DNA of 64,000 bases from Petunia secreta (Eukaryota > Streptophyta > Magnoliopsida > Solanales > Solanaceae): assembly GCA_029990175.1 (NCBI GenBank), contig JARKIP010000065.1, positions 10,296,501 to 10,360,500 of the forward strand, in the 5' to 3' direction. Below, one piece after another: positions 21,255-33,187 of the stretch. The notes beneath the pieces are model-generated. The model was not told where the DNA came from. It did not search any database and was given only the letters and a program-made list of their open reading frames with translations. Both the position numbers and the translations under genes were made by a program. Positions within the stretch are counted from its first letter, which is position 1, and the number at the start of each line of letters is the position of its first letter.

Positions 21255-21860
21255 ACTCGGTGTTCCTTGCCATGGATAAGAATCCGATTCTCTGCTCACC
21301 GGTTGTGCTGCGTGAGCCTTCAGATGCCTCCAAGCAAGCGAAGGTTAATACGGAAGGATGGTACCTTCAACCAAGAGAAAGCCTTACATTTACATAGGCT
21401 TCGGGTCAACAAATTGAGAGGCCTTATCTCTTCACTTGCTGCTTTCAGGGTTTGGAAATAGAGTCGCTTAAGGCAAGAGGGAGGCATCTTTTTCTTTGAT
21501 GAATAAAGTCTAAATTTCAGTGTTCTATTGAGTTTGGCAGAACCATACTAGAAAGAGAATTGAAAGGGCCTCGCCCTCCTTCCATCCGCGAAGCTGAGGC
21601 GGGAGAAAAAGCCTATAGCCAAAGGGAATAGGCCGCGCCTAAAATCATCCCAAGCGCTGCTAATGTGGCTACTAAGCTATAAATGGAGCGCATCAGTTCT
21701 ATTGAGCACCAATTCCTCGAGTAAAGGCTTCGAGATCCCACCCCCTTCTTTAGCACTTGTTCGTTTGGTTCTGAGGGCGAAGTACCACTACTTACCGAGG
21801 GTGGGCCTTAGCCTAAAAAAGAGAATCAATGGCCTTTCTACGCTACGTTCCCAATAAAAA
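21255..21860. other. Probable mitochondrial-derived nuclear insert (NUMT)
   Basis: About 600 bases with base composition and style unlike the AT-rich flanks, with stretches such as CCTCGCCCTCCTTCCATCCG and AGCTGAGGCGGGAGAAAAAG that read like plant mitochondrial spacer DNA. The short frames at 21267-21461 and 21663-21857 do not match a mitochondrial gene I can name. The call rests on general resemblance only. Confidence 0.45.
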
Positions 21861-22010
21861 GCTCATTTTTTAATATCCTATATAATATAAAAAAGAGGCG
21901 AAAAAGGAATTAAAGAAAAACCCTCGATAAGCAACTACTTTCTACCATTATCTGACTTAAGTATTTTTAGGCATCTAGGCGAACCCGTCGGGTTAATATG
22001 TATGTATGTG

Positions 22011-22015
<5 letters not shown>

Positions 22016-22045
<30 letters not shown>

Positions 22046-22047
22046 TT
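22016..22047 (+). repeat. TA/CA microsatellite
   Basis: A short TATATATA run continues into about eleven CA units. Confidence 0.9.
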
Positions 22048-22574
22048 ATTATTCATATAACATACATGAAACATGTATAAGAAATATATAAAGATTGCTA
22101 TTATTCATTTTAAATGCACATATTATTCCACTATGCCCAAAAAAATTCAGAAAAACTAAGTAAAATATTTTTGGGAGAATGACAGGATAAATTTTAAATT
22201 TGAACATATATATTTATCTTCTTAGAGTAAAAGATCTAGCAATGAAATTTTTAAAAAAAAATCAATAATGAGCATTCCCCTTGTTTCAATTTATATAGCA
22301 ACATTTCATTATTAGTCTGTTTAGAAAAGAATGAAAACTTTCTAAATTTAGAAATAATTTAACTTTAAAATTACTGCTTTGTCATTAATGAAATTATTTA
22401 TATCTACACGAATATCTATGACTTATTTTAGACCACAAATCTGCATTTCTTTCTTAAATTCCGACCTATTAAAATTATGATATATAATGTGAAACGAATA
22501 TAGTACTACTTTTTCATATTAAAAATTTACATTAGAAAATTGGTACCGTGCTGGCACGGGCTCGTCGCAACTAG

Positions 22575-25500
22575 TACATACATATAAGTGGGAATAACCA
22601 GGCACCTCTCCATTGACATGCCTGCTTGGCATTAGGGGGTAATTTTGGAATTTCACAGATCTATGATATAAATTGCAAACCAGCCCAAATTCCGCCAGTT
22701 TCTCTACTGCTCACCGGAGCTCTGCCGCTGGCGACCTGTGAGCTCCCGCTTCCGGTCAATTGTATACCGTCCTTGAATCTCCTCTTTCCATTTACAAGGC
22801 CTTGTTTCCTCAAATTTCTACTGATTCGCTGTAGATGTAGGCTCAAAGGTGGTCGGAACCCTGGCGACTTCCGGCGCATCTTCTCCGGCCGAATTTTATC
22901 TCAACGATTTCATCTCAACTTCCTCTTTCCGTATCTAAACTCCGAATTATCCATGAAACCCTCTCTGCATGTCGAAACTGACCTCGTTTGAGTTAAGGTT
23001 GGAAAAGACAGGCTATTTCTGATGTGTCATAGCTGCCCATCATAATGGGACTTGGCAAGTGTGGAGGACCAGCAATACCTTCTGCAATGCAAATACAGAA
23101 GGTAACTGCGGACAATGATATACGAGTTTTCTACGAAATTCTACCCTTAAGGTCCCTTAAATTCTGTATTTACTTAGTCCTTAACTTCACTTAGAAATTA
23201 GAATTGGACATAAATTTGTATACTAACTGCATTGTTGTTGTATATTTAGCTGCAGTGAAATGTATATAGACAGGTGTCGCTAAGTTCACTTTTAGCAACA
23301 ATGGCAGAGAAACAATAATTTTTCCGCTTCTGTTGCGACTAAACTAACACTTAAAATAGTTTTTGAGTGGATCATCAAAACAATGCAAAAGGATGGATAA
23401 GTTCAGCTCAGACTTAGTTATTTCTTTGACATAATTCTGGGTCTTAGAGAATTAAATTTTATACTAATATCTTTGCTTCCCTAATGTTTGGAGACACACC
23501 AATTCTTCTTCATTATGAGGTTCAATGGTTATATGGGGAACGTCTCTAATCGACTATCTATACATTAGAAATAATCACATGTTTATTAATACATTAGAAA
23601 TGATCGCGTGTTATCGTTTTTTTACTTAAGTAGATCCAAAAGAATAAATTAAAAATTACCAGATGCTTGCTGACCCTGAGTCACATTAATTTTGAGTTAA
23701 CTTTTACTAGGTGTGACCTATATAACGACGAGTGCTTTGTTTAGAAGCTTGAAAAGGTTCCCTTTATTTTACTGGAAGATAGCATCCTATCCATTCATAT
23801 AATGAAATTTTATGTTAGTTAAACATTGTTATAATGATTGATCCATGTATACACGAGTATGAGAAAGTTAGTAAAGCATCCCATATGGATACTCATTTCT
23901 TATGTTCCTGATAAAGGTGAAATATTCTAGTTGGCTCAAGGGAGTTTGAGAAAGCAACTTGAAAGACATGAATAGGGGAGGTTGATGACTTCAAAATATG
24001 CATATATGAAATTTTCCTCGCTTGGCATCATTTTACCTGTGCTTTTACTCAGTCAACATGAATGGACTGGCAATAGACTAAACATCTTTCTGTTGTGAGT
24101 AGGTAGGTGCAGGTATTCTTGCTATTCTTGCAGCGACACAAGAATTTGGATCTCAACCCTCTACAGTTGTTTGCTGGATTTCATGGTAAATGACTTGACA
24201 TTCTTTCAACTTTTCCTTTCTCTTTCTTCGTGACATTTCTGGTTTCTCAAGAATATATGTGGTAAATGAGTACTCAGGTAAACGTTGATTACTTAATTCT
24301 CTAGGTGCCCCATTGGTTTTTTCGGTGTAATAACTTCCACAGTACTAGAATGAGATTGGTTATATTTCTGGTGGCTACGTTAGCTTCTTCCTGCCCTCTT
24401 CTGCTCCACTCCCGAACCAGTCTTCTATTTTCTGCAATAATAAGATTCTTGGAAATCCAAAATGCTGCAGGTAGTGACAGGATTACTCGGAAGTAAATGT
24501 GAAAACAATGTGTGAGCATGTGTGTCATTGGTAAGATACTTATAGATCGGAGCATAGAGTTTCATTTCTTCATTCTTCAAGAAGATAATTTATTATTGTA
24601 CTCCAGATCAGTCATTACTCTGCATAGAGAAAGACTTATTTAGGCCGACTTTTGAAGTTTGCTTTTGCATTTTCTGCTTTTTATTGTTGACTAAGATGCC
24701 CCCTCTCAAACCAGATATGATCTGTCATTATTCAGTGTGAAATTAGAAGCCGAGATGATCTTGTTGACATCTTAAGTATTTTAAGTAGATGGTCTTATGT
24801 CAAAGACAAATCTTGTTACTATAATGATTTATATACTGCTCTGACAGAAAGAAGAGAAAATGGCTCATTATGGGATGTTATCCGGGCTGCCAGCTATGCC
24901 GTTGTAGAGAGATGCTAGGCTTCCCATACAAGTCAAAAGAGTGGGTTGTGCTCCCTGCAAGTTACCATATGCTGACCAATCAGTAAAGCATAAAGTGAAG
25001 GGAACCCAGGCTTATCCCTACATTTCTCCAAAAGCTGTAAAGTAACGTATTCATATTTAACTGTCAAGAGGTCATTATCAAGTAGTCATTGCAAGTAATT
25101 CCTAACTTGAATAGTTACTTCTTTTGTCGTAATTTATTGAAGGTGTTGAATTAGTCACAAGATTTTAAAAATGAAGTACTAATTTTATTTTTCCAAAATT
25201 TGTAGTCTAAATAATTAATAGAAGACTTTTTAGTTAGAAATATCTCATTGAAATTAAAATAAAAAAATTAAATTTAAATTCTTATAAAAAACGTGTTACT
25301 CATTTGAGACTAATAAAAAGGAATCCCTGTAAGATGCACAAGTGAAAATTTCCTTTTTTTGTAACTTGTAAATATGGATTTCAGCACATCCTTAGTGTTG
25401 TTCTATTAATATACTGTTACTTTCTTCCAAAAAAGAAAAAAGCAAAACTGACACATAAATTGAAACTACGGGAGTACACAGTACTCACACAACGGTACAC

Positions 25501-26004
25501 TGAGATTTCTTGCATTTACAGTATTTCCTATGATGATGGGAATTATTTGTTGGATACAACCAGCAACTACCAAATGGTTGCCATGGGTGGTAGTGGGAGC
25601 TTTAATAGGCCGTGTTTAACCATTCAAAGTGCAATTTTTTGGTTAATCAAAATTGGTTATCTATGAGGGATATGTGAGTAGTGAGTTTGCTGTTTATTGC
25701 TTTAGGCAGCTTGGAAACTAATACAGTTTGGCTTGTACACAGGAGTTGCTCATTTGTATTTTCCTGAATGCAAATTTAGTTTGCGTCGGTACAATTGCAT
25801 TTGCTGGCTTAGAGGGATCACATAATTGAGCTGGGCAGGTAATACTATTTTAGTATACCTTAAGTCTCTTACTCATATCTGAAGTGCACAATCTGTGCAG
25901 CCTTATCTTCAAGAACCTTGCTGCAGTTATGTTGTTTGAAGAACTGTTAATGTAATGTATCTTGGGCAGATTGGCTTTAAGTTTGTGTTATCGTTTCATT
26001 ACAG
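22575..26004. other. Host spacer, possible remains of a lipase gene
   Basis: Mostly AT-rich. The part from 22620 to 23000 is less AT-rich and pyrimidine-heavy, like a 5'UTR; an ATG at 23045 opens a 19-codon frame ending at a good GT donor near 23102. An acceptor-flanked stretch near 24105-24184 could be another exon. None can be joined into a convincing protein. Confidence 0.3.
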
Positions 26005-26115
26005 GACTACTGGAATTGGACATGGGATGATGTGGTAGTCGATGACCTACCTTCTTTCATTGATTTTATCTTCAATCAAACTAGACAGAAAACACAGTAT
26101 ATAGGCCATTCAATG
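26005..26115 (+). pseudogene. Single exon of an acid lipase-like gene
   Basis: A 37-codon open exon between ACAG (26001-26004) and GTAAG (26116). It reads DYWNWTWDDVVVDDLPSF and ends QYIGHSM, matching the acid lipase/triacylglycerol lipase family, which hydrolyses ester bonds in neutral lipids. In that family the catalytic Ser lies in GHSxG, and here the intron splits it after GHSM. The next possible acceptor (near 26270) leads to a stop within a few codons, and no other exon of the family was found nearby, so this is read as a gene relic. A functional gene with long introns and exons I failed to recognise is less likely. Confidence 0.6.
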
Positions 26116-27215
26116 GTAAGTTCAGAGTTTACAATATATCATGAAACAATAGCTCGACCATGAATGAAATAGTACCTCGATCATGAGAAAAAAGTTGACG
26201 AAAGGACTGATAACTTCTCTCGTGTATGGTACAATGAAATTAGTGTAGAAATGTTATGAATTGGCAGGGAAGTCAAGAAAGTTGGTACTGATAATTGGTG
26301 TAGTTAGTACTGAATTTAATTACTTCATATAAGACGATATTTGCAAATAACTTGAAAGAACATGTCTACACTCCACTCAAGACTTTTTGCAGGCAACAGC
26401 AGTAATAGAGCAGCCAACAGAATTTTTACTAATAGAATGGTGAGTGATGCTGAGATTTGAATATGAAGACGAGAAACTGAAGAAAGATGGTGAGGGGAGA
26501 CCATGAAAGATGAGAAGATTGTGAGCAAGTTGGCTGAAGAGGGCGAGGAGAAAATCGAAAAGCTTAGATTAATTTCAAAAAGTAACAAGACTGTATATTC
26601 TACGAAGTAAGATACAATAAGGAAAAATAATATACCCTGAAAATATTTCACGCCATGTATTTGTTTGGGAGAAAGAACGAAGCTTAAGAAGATACTTTTA
26701 TTAGCAATTATGAGTTTATGATGAATATGTATAGATTTTCAATTTGTATAGAAGATATAACAATTTATTGTAGGTTTTCAACCTTTTTATATATCGTTTT
26801 TATAAAGACTTGTGCTTATTTCTAACCTAAATGAAATTATTTACTAAAATAATTTATGATATTGTTATTGTGCAAAGCAGGTGGTCAAAAAGAATTATGA
26901 AAAACATCTTGGGCCTGTGCTTGCAGACGTGACTAGTACCAATATATATATGTCAAGTCCACTTTATTTTTTGCTACATACAAAACATGATTGTTATATT
27001 TTTATTTTTCATATTCTGTTTCTTTGGATCAGCATAGGGACTACTATTTCAATGACGAAATACTTGTCTTTTCAAAGTTATCAAGTTAATGCTAATGTAA
27101 TGTTCTGATGTCCATACCGTAGCCAAGAAATGTAGGACAACTGCTTTGTCTCTCTTTTTGGTCCCTCAAGGGTAGCAATCAGTATGTGATCCCATTCACG
27201 ATATTTCTCAGCACC
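26116..27215. other. AT-rich spacer
   Basis: No supported gene. The short ORFs at 26325-26651 (minus) and 26881-27108 (plus) show no recognisable family and have the composition of non-coding AT-rich DNA. Confidence 0.5.
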
Positions 27216-27216
27216 C

Positions 27217-27225
27217 TATATAATC
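27217..27225 (+). promoter_or_regulatory. TATA-like element of the host gene at 27341
   Basis: CTATATAAT about 120 bases upstream of the ATG, at a plausible distance for a short leader. Confidence 0.4.
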
Positions 27226-27340
27226 AAGACTAGATCTTTTATGAGATAAATAAATACAGAAAGGCTCACTACTAGTAGCTAGCTAAACTTACACTATTTA
27301 TTACTCATGCGTTTTTATTTTTAATATCCACAAACAAAAT

Positions 27341-28352
27341 ATGGCAGATGAAGATGTTTCAGAAAGCTTCAGTGAGTGGCAGCAAATCCCATCTCCAAAT
27401 TCAGATACTGGCAATAATGATGTAGTTGTGACTAAAGAAGACTTACCAAATAACAATACTGATCAACTGTTTCAAGAACCCCATAACACAGCTGCAGAAA
27501 CTTGTTTGTCATTGCCTGATAATGATGGGATTCATGAGAAAGGTGAAGGAAATAATAGGTGGTTGAAGAAGCATTTGAGAGAATTAACTTGTCGGATTGT
27601 TCAGGTTGTTTGCAAGATTAGAAATTATGCTATTTGTAAAGTGGGAATTGGAACTTTCACTTCCACAACAACCAGAATATTAGCAGTACTTTTGGTTTCC
27701 TTGTTTTATGTGATGATCCAGAGGCAGCGGAGACAAAGGCAGATTCATACATCTAACAAACTTATGCTTCTCATCAAAGAAAAAGACCAGGTTCAATATG
27801 ATATATGTTCACATATAAAAAGGAGTTAACTTTTCATTCTAACTACTTTAACACGTAGTCAGTAATATGTCTTATTGATCATTTTTTATGGACGATGTTC
27901 AGTGTAGTTATGATTTAATTATGTAAACAGTTTTTTAGATAGAAAGTTGAACTCATTCAACTCCTTGATGCTGCAAGTCTCATACTCTAGCATAATTTAT
28001 AAGATTCCAATTGATTCCTATAAATGCGTCATAAAATAATTTGAGAGTGGAATTTCTATTTGCTCTGTAATAAAATGCACCTAAAATGAACTAAATGGAA
28101 TTGAATTTAATAAGATGATGTGTTCAGATGAGGATGCCTTCCTTTTATATGAATCTGGAAAAGCGCAGAACAAATTTCATATAAATTTTTAAGATATACT
28201 ATACGCATTTGTTCTGTATTTGTTACGTGAATGCCATATACATCAGCTAATTATAATTGCTAACTTTACTTTTGCAGAAAATCGACCAGCTATTCGTCCA
28301 AATCGACCAGCTACTTGCAAGACGGGAGGTTCTAGTTCTTCGAGTTAGCTAA
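27341..28352 (+). CDS. Plant small membrane-anchored coiled-coil protein, two exons, intact
   Basis: Exon 1 is 27341-27790 (150 codons) and exon 2 is 28278-28352 (24 codons plus stop). GT at 27791 and AG at 28276-28277 join EKDQ to KIDQLF in phase. The 174-residue product has an acidic, low-complexity N-terminus with SEWQQIPSP, a central basic region, a membrane helix at about residues 108-128 (ILAVLLVSLFYVMI) followed by a very basic QRQRRQRQ stretch, and a C-terminal coiled coil (LMLLIKEKDQ, then KIDQLFVQIDQLLARREV). This plan matches an uncharacterised plant-specific family with a conserved EKDxxIxxLLxQI end. The basic stretch after the helix would favour the C-terminus facing the cytosol. 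No lesion is seen. If the intron is missed, a false 162-residue product with a different end results. Confidence 0.8.
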
Positions 28353-29938
28353 TTGATTCACTAGCCATTGATTGTTTCCTGGATAACCTCTGCTGAATAT
28401 TGGGTTGTCTACTCTGCATATGGAGGTCCAAATTTACAGATCAAAAGCATAGTATAATAAACAAAACAAGAGATGTTATGAAGAAAGAAACATGAGATAT
28501 TTATTAGTATTTGATATGGCCTATGTGCTTTACAGAGTATGTCGCTGCAAGCTTCTTAAGGCTTTTTATTTTAGTATTTTAATTTCAATACAAGTAAATT
28601 GCTAGACCCGTCATGATGTGTGAGGCAATTCTGAGCCCTGAGCCCTTTAGTTTTAGAGTAGGATGTAGTAGTAGCAAATGAGTGGGTTGGATCGGATTTG
28701 GATGGATTAAAAATGGGTTGACAAAAATGGGTTGGGTTGGAACCCACTTATATTAATATGGGTAAAATATGGGTTGGATAAAATATGGGTTGGGTAAAAA
28801 TGGGTTGGGTAAAATATGGGTAAAATAACATAGAAACTAAAATTTAAGAAAAAAAAAGTCAAAATATATTAGTACTAGTATTTAAAAAGAAAAAATAAGA
28901 AACAAACAATAGTTTAAGCATTTGCAAATTAGCAATTGATGAAGATGGGTCCAACCAAATAAACACCTTCCTTGATTCTAATTCCAGACAAGCAAAACTT
29001 TTCCAAATATGGGTTGTATTTAGAGACCCACTTTTTACCCATCAATACCCATATTTTCTTGGGTTAAGTAGAGGATGAAACTCAGATTTTATTCAAACGA
29101 GATATTAGTCATCCAATCCTTTGAAATATTGATCAAATGAGTGGATTAACAAAATGTGGATGGAAATTACCAGCCCTAGTAGGATTCTTGCCAGCAGCAG
29201 GTAATGGGCTGATTTTATGAGCTATACTCTACGGATTAAATAGGGAGTGCAAGTTTAGGATTGTCACAAAACAACGTTTTTTTATAAGGGATAATTAAAC
29301 AAGTATACCATCTTATGCTCAAAATTATGTAAAATACCGATAGTAACACACTTTACAAAATATAACACTAGTTTTTTTACACAATACATACAAAATATAC
29401 AAACATATAAATACCGAGGAGATTTGAGAATTTTGCATTTCTTTCCTTACGATCATTTTCTTTCCTTCATATAAAACTCAAGTCTCCCTCAGATCTCCTT
29501 CAGTTATACGACAAATCTAGGGTTTATTCCAGCTTTACATTGTGAAAATTAACTTCAAAAAGCATAAAATTTGTACAAGACTGTGCAATTCGAATTCAAA
29601 GTAGAATTGTGATTGTTCAAAAAATTTCAGTTCTAATTCAATCAGATTGAAAATCAATCTCGATTTTGCAATATAATAATCAAATTTATGTAACAATTTC
29701 GTGCTCGATTCATCGATTTTGTGGGTAAGTATTTGAAGTTCTGCATTCTGACTCAATAAAATTTGATTTTGCGATTGTGTGATTTTGTATTCGAAGTTCT
29801 ATAATAAATTCGTTGTACCTTCATTGATTTTTGTGATTCAGTTTCAAATTTATGTATTTTGATTCAATAAAATTCAAATTCAAAGTAGATTTTGAGATTT
29901 GTATTCGAAGTTCTGAATTTGTAGTAGCTTCATCTATT
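28353..29938. other. Spacer downstream of the host gene
   Basis: No gene. Contains the ATGGGTTGG-type repeats (28684-28815) and, in 29000-29070, related sequence in the opposite sense (CCCATATTTTCTTGGGTTAA), which may be parts of an old MITE-like repeat. Confidence 0.4.
28684..28815 (+). repeat. Short tandem repeat, AAAATATGGGTTGGGT-like
   Basis: Six or more imperfect copies of a 15-20 base unit with the core ATGGGTTGG. Confidence 0.7.
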
Positions 29939-30546
29939 TGTCGACACCCATTTTTTCCGAACCAGTTAGAGTTCGAAACAGGGCTTGACTTATTGGAACT
30001 CACGGGTAAGACTTGGAGTCGCCATCTAACATATTTTTTAACTAGGCGTATTAGGGCACCTACTTTGTTTCTAGCCAATTTTAATAATTAACTCCAAAAT
30101 ATGGTCTTGCGAACTAAAAATTCTAGGTAAGGGTTCAAGTTAACCAGAAAGGAAGATGTTAGGCACTTCTCGGGTTCCACCAAATATGGTTACCGGCCAT
30201 ACTAAATAATTGAGATTCAAAAGCAAATAATTAAACGAAATATTGAATAATCGACTATAGTATACGAACAACTATAATATGAAATAAATATTCATCTTTT
30301 CTAATAGCATCTTTTTAACGAGCTTCCTCCAAATATGCCTCACAAATGAAACAAACAAGTTAGTAAGAATCATAACAAAACTACTTAGAATTAAAAAAAA
30401 AAATTAAGTAAGAGTAATAGTTTTGAAATATTTTGTCCTTTTTCAAAAGCATCGTCCTTTTGTGATTCTGCCACGACATACCTCGCAAAAAAATATAAAG
30501 ATATTAATTACTAGTATAAAAAATAAATAATAATAATAATAGTAGA

Positions 30547-30598
<52 letters not shown>

Positions 30599-31421
30599 GA
30601 TAAAATAAAGAGAAAATAAATTTTGTAAAAGTTTAGGCTCATATTGGTGTATTACATCAAGTATTAGGGATGTTGGTACGGCTGCAAACATGAAGCCCGT
30701 GCCGATTTGCCATGCCAAATACCACCAATCTCATTACTCCACTATCGCTTACTTTGCAAAGTAATATGTATCGCCATCACCTATTTTATTTTTCAGGACA
30801 CGTAAAGGGATATTGTATATATGACGAGACGAGACTAGTATTGGGCCTCCAAAATGTCATTGGTCGTATAGTATCCGTTCAAATCAGTTTATAGGCCTCA
30901 AAATAAATATTTTTCATTGTCCAACATCGTAATATTGTTCCAAGCCGTTAAATATGCCAAAATTTCACAGGGGGGCCTCAATAATATATTTTATAGCGTT
31001 ATTGCATACTGCGTAGGAGCAAAGTCAACATCAGTAAATACATATTCCCTTCAAGAGATACCAGTGACCGATGTAACGAGCAAAAGTCAATAAATACCAA
31101 TAGATCTGCAAAACTCAACAAAACAGTAAGCAGGACAAATCACGATTAAAGAAAAAATAAAATGGGTAACCGATCTGTTAAGTCTAAGCCATAGTGAGCA
31201 TCGTCGGTAAAAACCCGGGTCGATTTACGGTGAAGCAGGTGGCGGCATGACCAGCGGAGGAGGAGGAGCGACTGCTAGGTAGCGTCGCTACTACCCCAAC
31301 CCCCTTCCCCGCTTCACTCTCTGATTCAGTAGCCAGATAAAAGTAACGGAGACGACGGAAACAGAGAAAAGGGGACCAACGGCGATGGAGTTTACCAGTG
31401 GTGATGGGGTGGTGCTAACAC
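29939..31421 (+). mobile_element. Left part of an old gypsy-type LTR (Tat/Ogre-like), split by G1
   Basis: Starts TGTCGACACCC and contains CTTGGAGTCGCCATCTAA, a sequence style familiar from large plant gypsy LTRs. The segment continues after G1 at 37088 and ends GGGTGTCAACA at 38459, giving near-inverted ends and about 2.85 kb in total. No target duplication surrounds 29939 and 38459, so it is not a clean solo LTR; internal sequence probably follows on the right. Confidence 0.5.
30526..30597 (+). repeat. AAT microsatellite
   Basis: About 23 triplets, slightly interrupted. It gives a false Tyr-rich frame on the minus strand. Confidence 0.95.
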
Positions 31422-32223
31422 TGATGCAGTCCAAATTGGCTTAGTTCCCAACCATCGAGAGTCAAGCTTTAAGAGACAAAGAACACGAGTCAAGGACCCC
31501 GGAAGCGACTTGAAGATCATGCATTGGAGCGCCAAGGAAGGACGACCACCTAGGCTACAAGGGAGGAACATCCGAGGCACATTTTGAGGCATCTCAAGAA
31601 GCTTCAGGAAGAGGCGGAGCGCCTCACAGATGAGGCGGAGCGCCTACACTAACTCAGCTCTCTGGACTTTTGGAGGCGGAGCGCCTCAGCATTTAGGGCG
31701 ACCGCCTAGTCACTGAAGAATTACAAGGGGCGGCCGCCTAGTTGGGGGAGGCGGACCGCCTACCCCCTCTGACTGCTATGCAGGATTTTCCTAGTTTTGA
31801 CGTGAATTTCCTACTTTAGACCTAAGTGGACTTTATTGTTATAACCCATTTTGGGGGTGTTTTAGACATTTCATTATGTGTAAAGGAAGACTATAAAAGC
31901 CTTCCTTAGCCATTTATTTCATTAGCTAGTTTTGACATTGAAGATAGAATTGACAGAGAACATTGAAGAGGCCGAGCCCTTCGAGTTCGAAGCTTGAAGC
32001 TTCGTTTATCTATGTATTTGGAACCTATGGGGATCGACACCTAGTTGAGTCCATTGTAAGGTTAAAGTTTCCATTTCCCCCTCTTGAATTCAATCCACGT
32101 AATTGAATTGAATTCGTTTCTTTCTTATAATTTCTTGACTTCCCAATCTTGATTTCTTGTTATCCTTTATTTGCTTCCGCTCAATTACCGTATGTTTTAG
32201 CTTCCGCATTTTAGATTGCATCA
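31422..32223 (+). repeat. G1 5' LTR
   Basis: Bounded by TSD and primer site. Contains TATAAAA at 31892-31898 and six palindromes of the AGGCGGAGCGCCT type between 31611 and 31762. Confidence 0.93.
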
Positions 32224-32225
32224 GT

Positions 32226-32237
32226 TGGTATCAGAGC
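32226..32237 (+). other. G1 primer binding site, initiator tRNA-Met
   Basis: TGGTATCAGAGC two bases after the LTR, complementary to the 3' end of plant initiator tRNA-Met. Confidence 0.9.
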
Positions 32238-33187
32238 AAGGCTCGGGTTATGTTCCTACAATCCCCCGTTCCTTATTCCATATGTTAGTATCATTGTCGT
32301 TGTTGTGTTTGTTCTTGAAAATTTGAAGAAAAATAAAAAAAATTGAAAAACTAGAAAACTCAAGAAAATTTGGTAGATCGGGTTGGAATCTAATCCCCAA
32401 GTACCAAAAAGTATTGGGGTTTGTTCCTTTTTGTATTTCCGTTGTTTTGATACCCATATATCATGTTTTGGTGTTACAAATCAAAATTTCGAAAATCAAA
32501 ATCCCAAAAGTTTGAAAATTTCTTGAAAACGCTTCAATATTGAATCGAAGCTTGTTGTTGTTTGTTGGAGGTTGAAAATCAATGGAGATTGGTTATTATA
32601 GTTGTATACACCTTTGGGTATCATTAGTTTTGTGTATCGGGTTGAAATCATTGGAAAATTTGGGCAAAACGGACCTAAATCGCGTTTTGCGAAGTTGCAG
32701 GAAATTACACAGGGCGGACCGCCTACATTTTTAGGCGGACCGCCTCCCTCTGGGCTGCTCTCTGGACTTTTGCCAGGCGGAGCGCCCCTGGTCTGAGGCG
32801 GAGCGCCTCTTTGCTGAAGGGTTCCTCGGGTAGTTTTTTCGTAGGTTTTCACTTGTTATTCGCCCAGGGGCTTCTTGGTTAGTGTTTCTAGGGTAATTGG
32901 CCTACTCGAAAGACACTAACTTACTAGCGTATTAGGACATTCGTGCGTAGAGGAGATTAGAATTCAAAGAAGAGTCGTAGAACTTTTCTTTGGCCTCAAG
33001 TGTGCACTTTAAATAACCGTCCGTCCATTGAGTCTCATTAACTCCATTCCGAACTTTTATTTGGACATACTAGTTGTGATCACCTTGGTTCCTAAGTTGT
33101 GAAGGCCTCGCTCTTGAGTGTTCATATATTCAGTGATACACGTGAGGGGTGATTTTTGGGAGGTTTTGTTCTATTGGTGTTGCAACG

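Larger units (their letters stand above)
20472..22574 (+). mobile_element. Putative non-autonomous Helitron
   Basis: The right end has the Helitron signature: a hairpin of CCGTGC, TG, GCACGG (22546-22559), eleven bases, then CTAG followed by T at 22575. The left end is chosen at TC after A (20472, TCTATAACATTAG...), which is only one of several possible TC starts. No Rep/helicase is present. The body includes the mitochondrial-like insert and a CA repeat, in line with Helitrons that have picked up foreign DNA. The right end is much better supported than the left. Confidence 0.45.

Noticed and set aside
22626..22991. 121-codon ORF in the less AT-rich stretch after the Helitron end
   Set aside because: It looks like a pyrimidine-rich 5'UTR rather than coding sequence, and no domain is recognisable.
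30443..30718. Tyr-rich minus-strand ORF
   Set aside because: Product of the AAT microsatellite.
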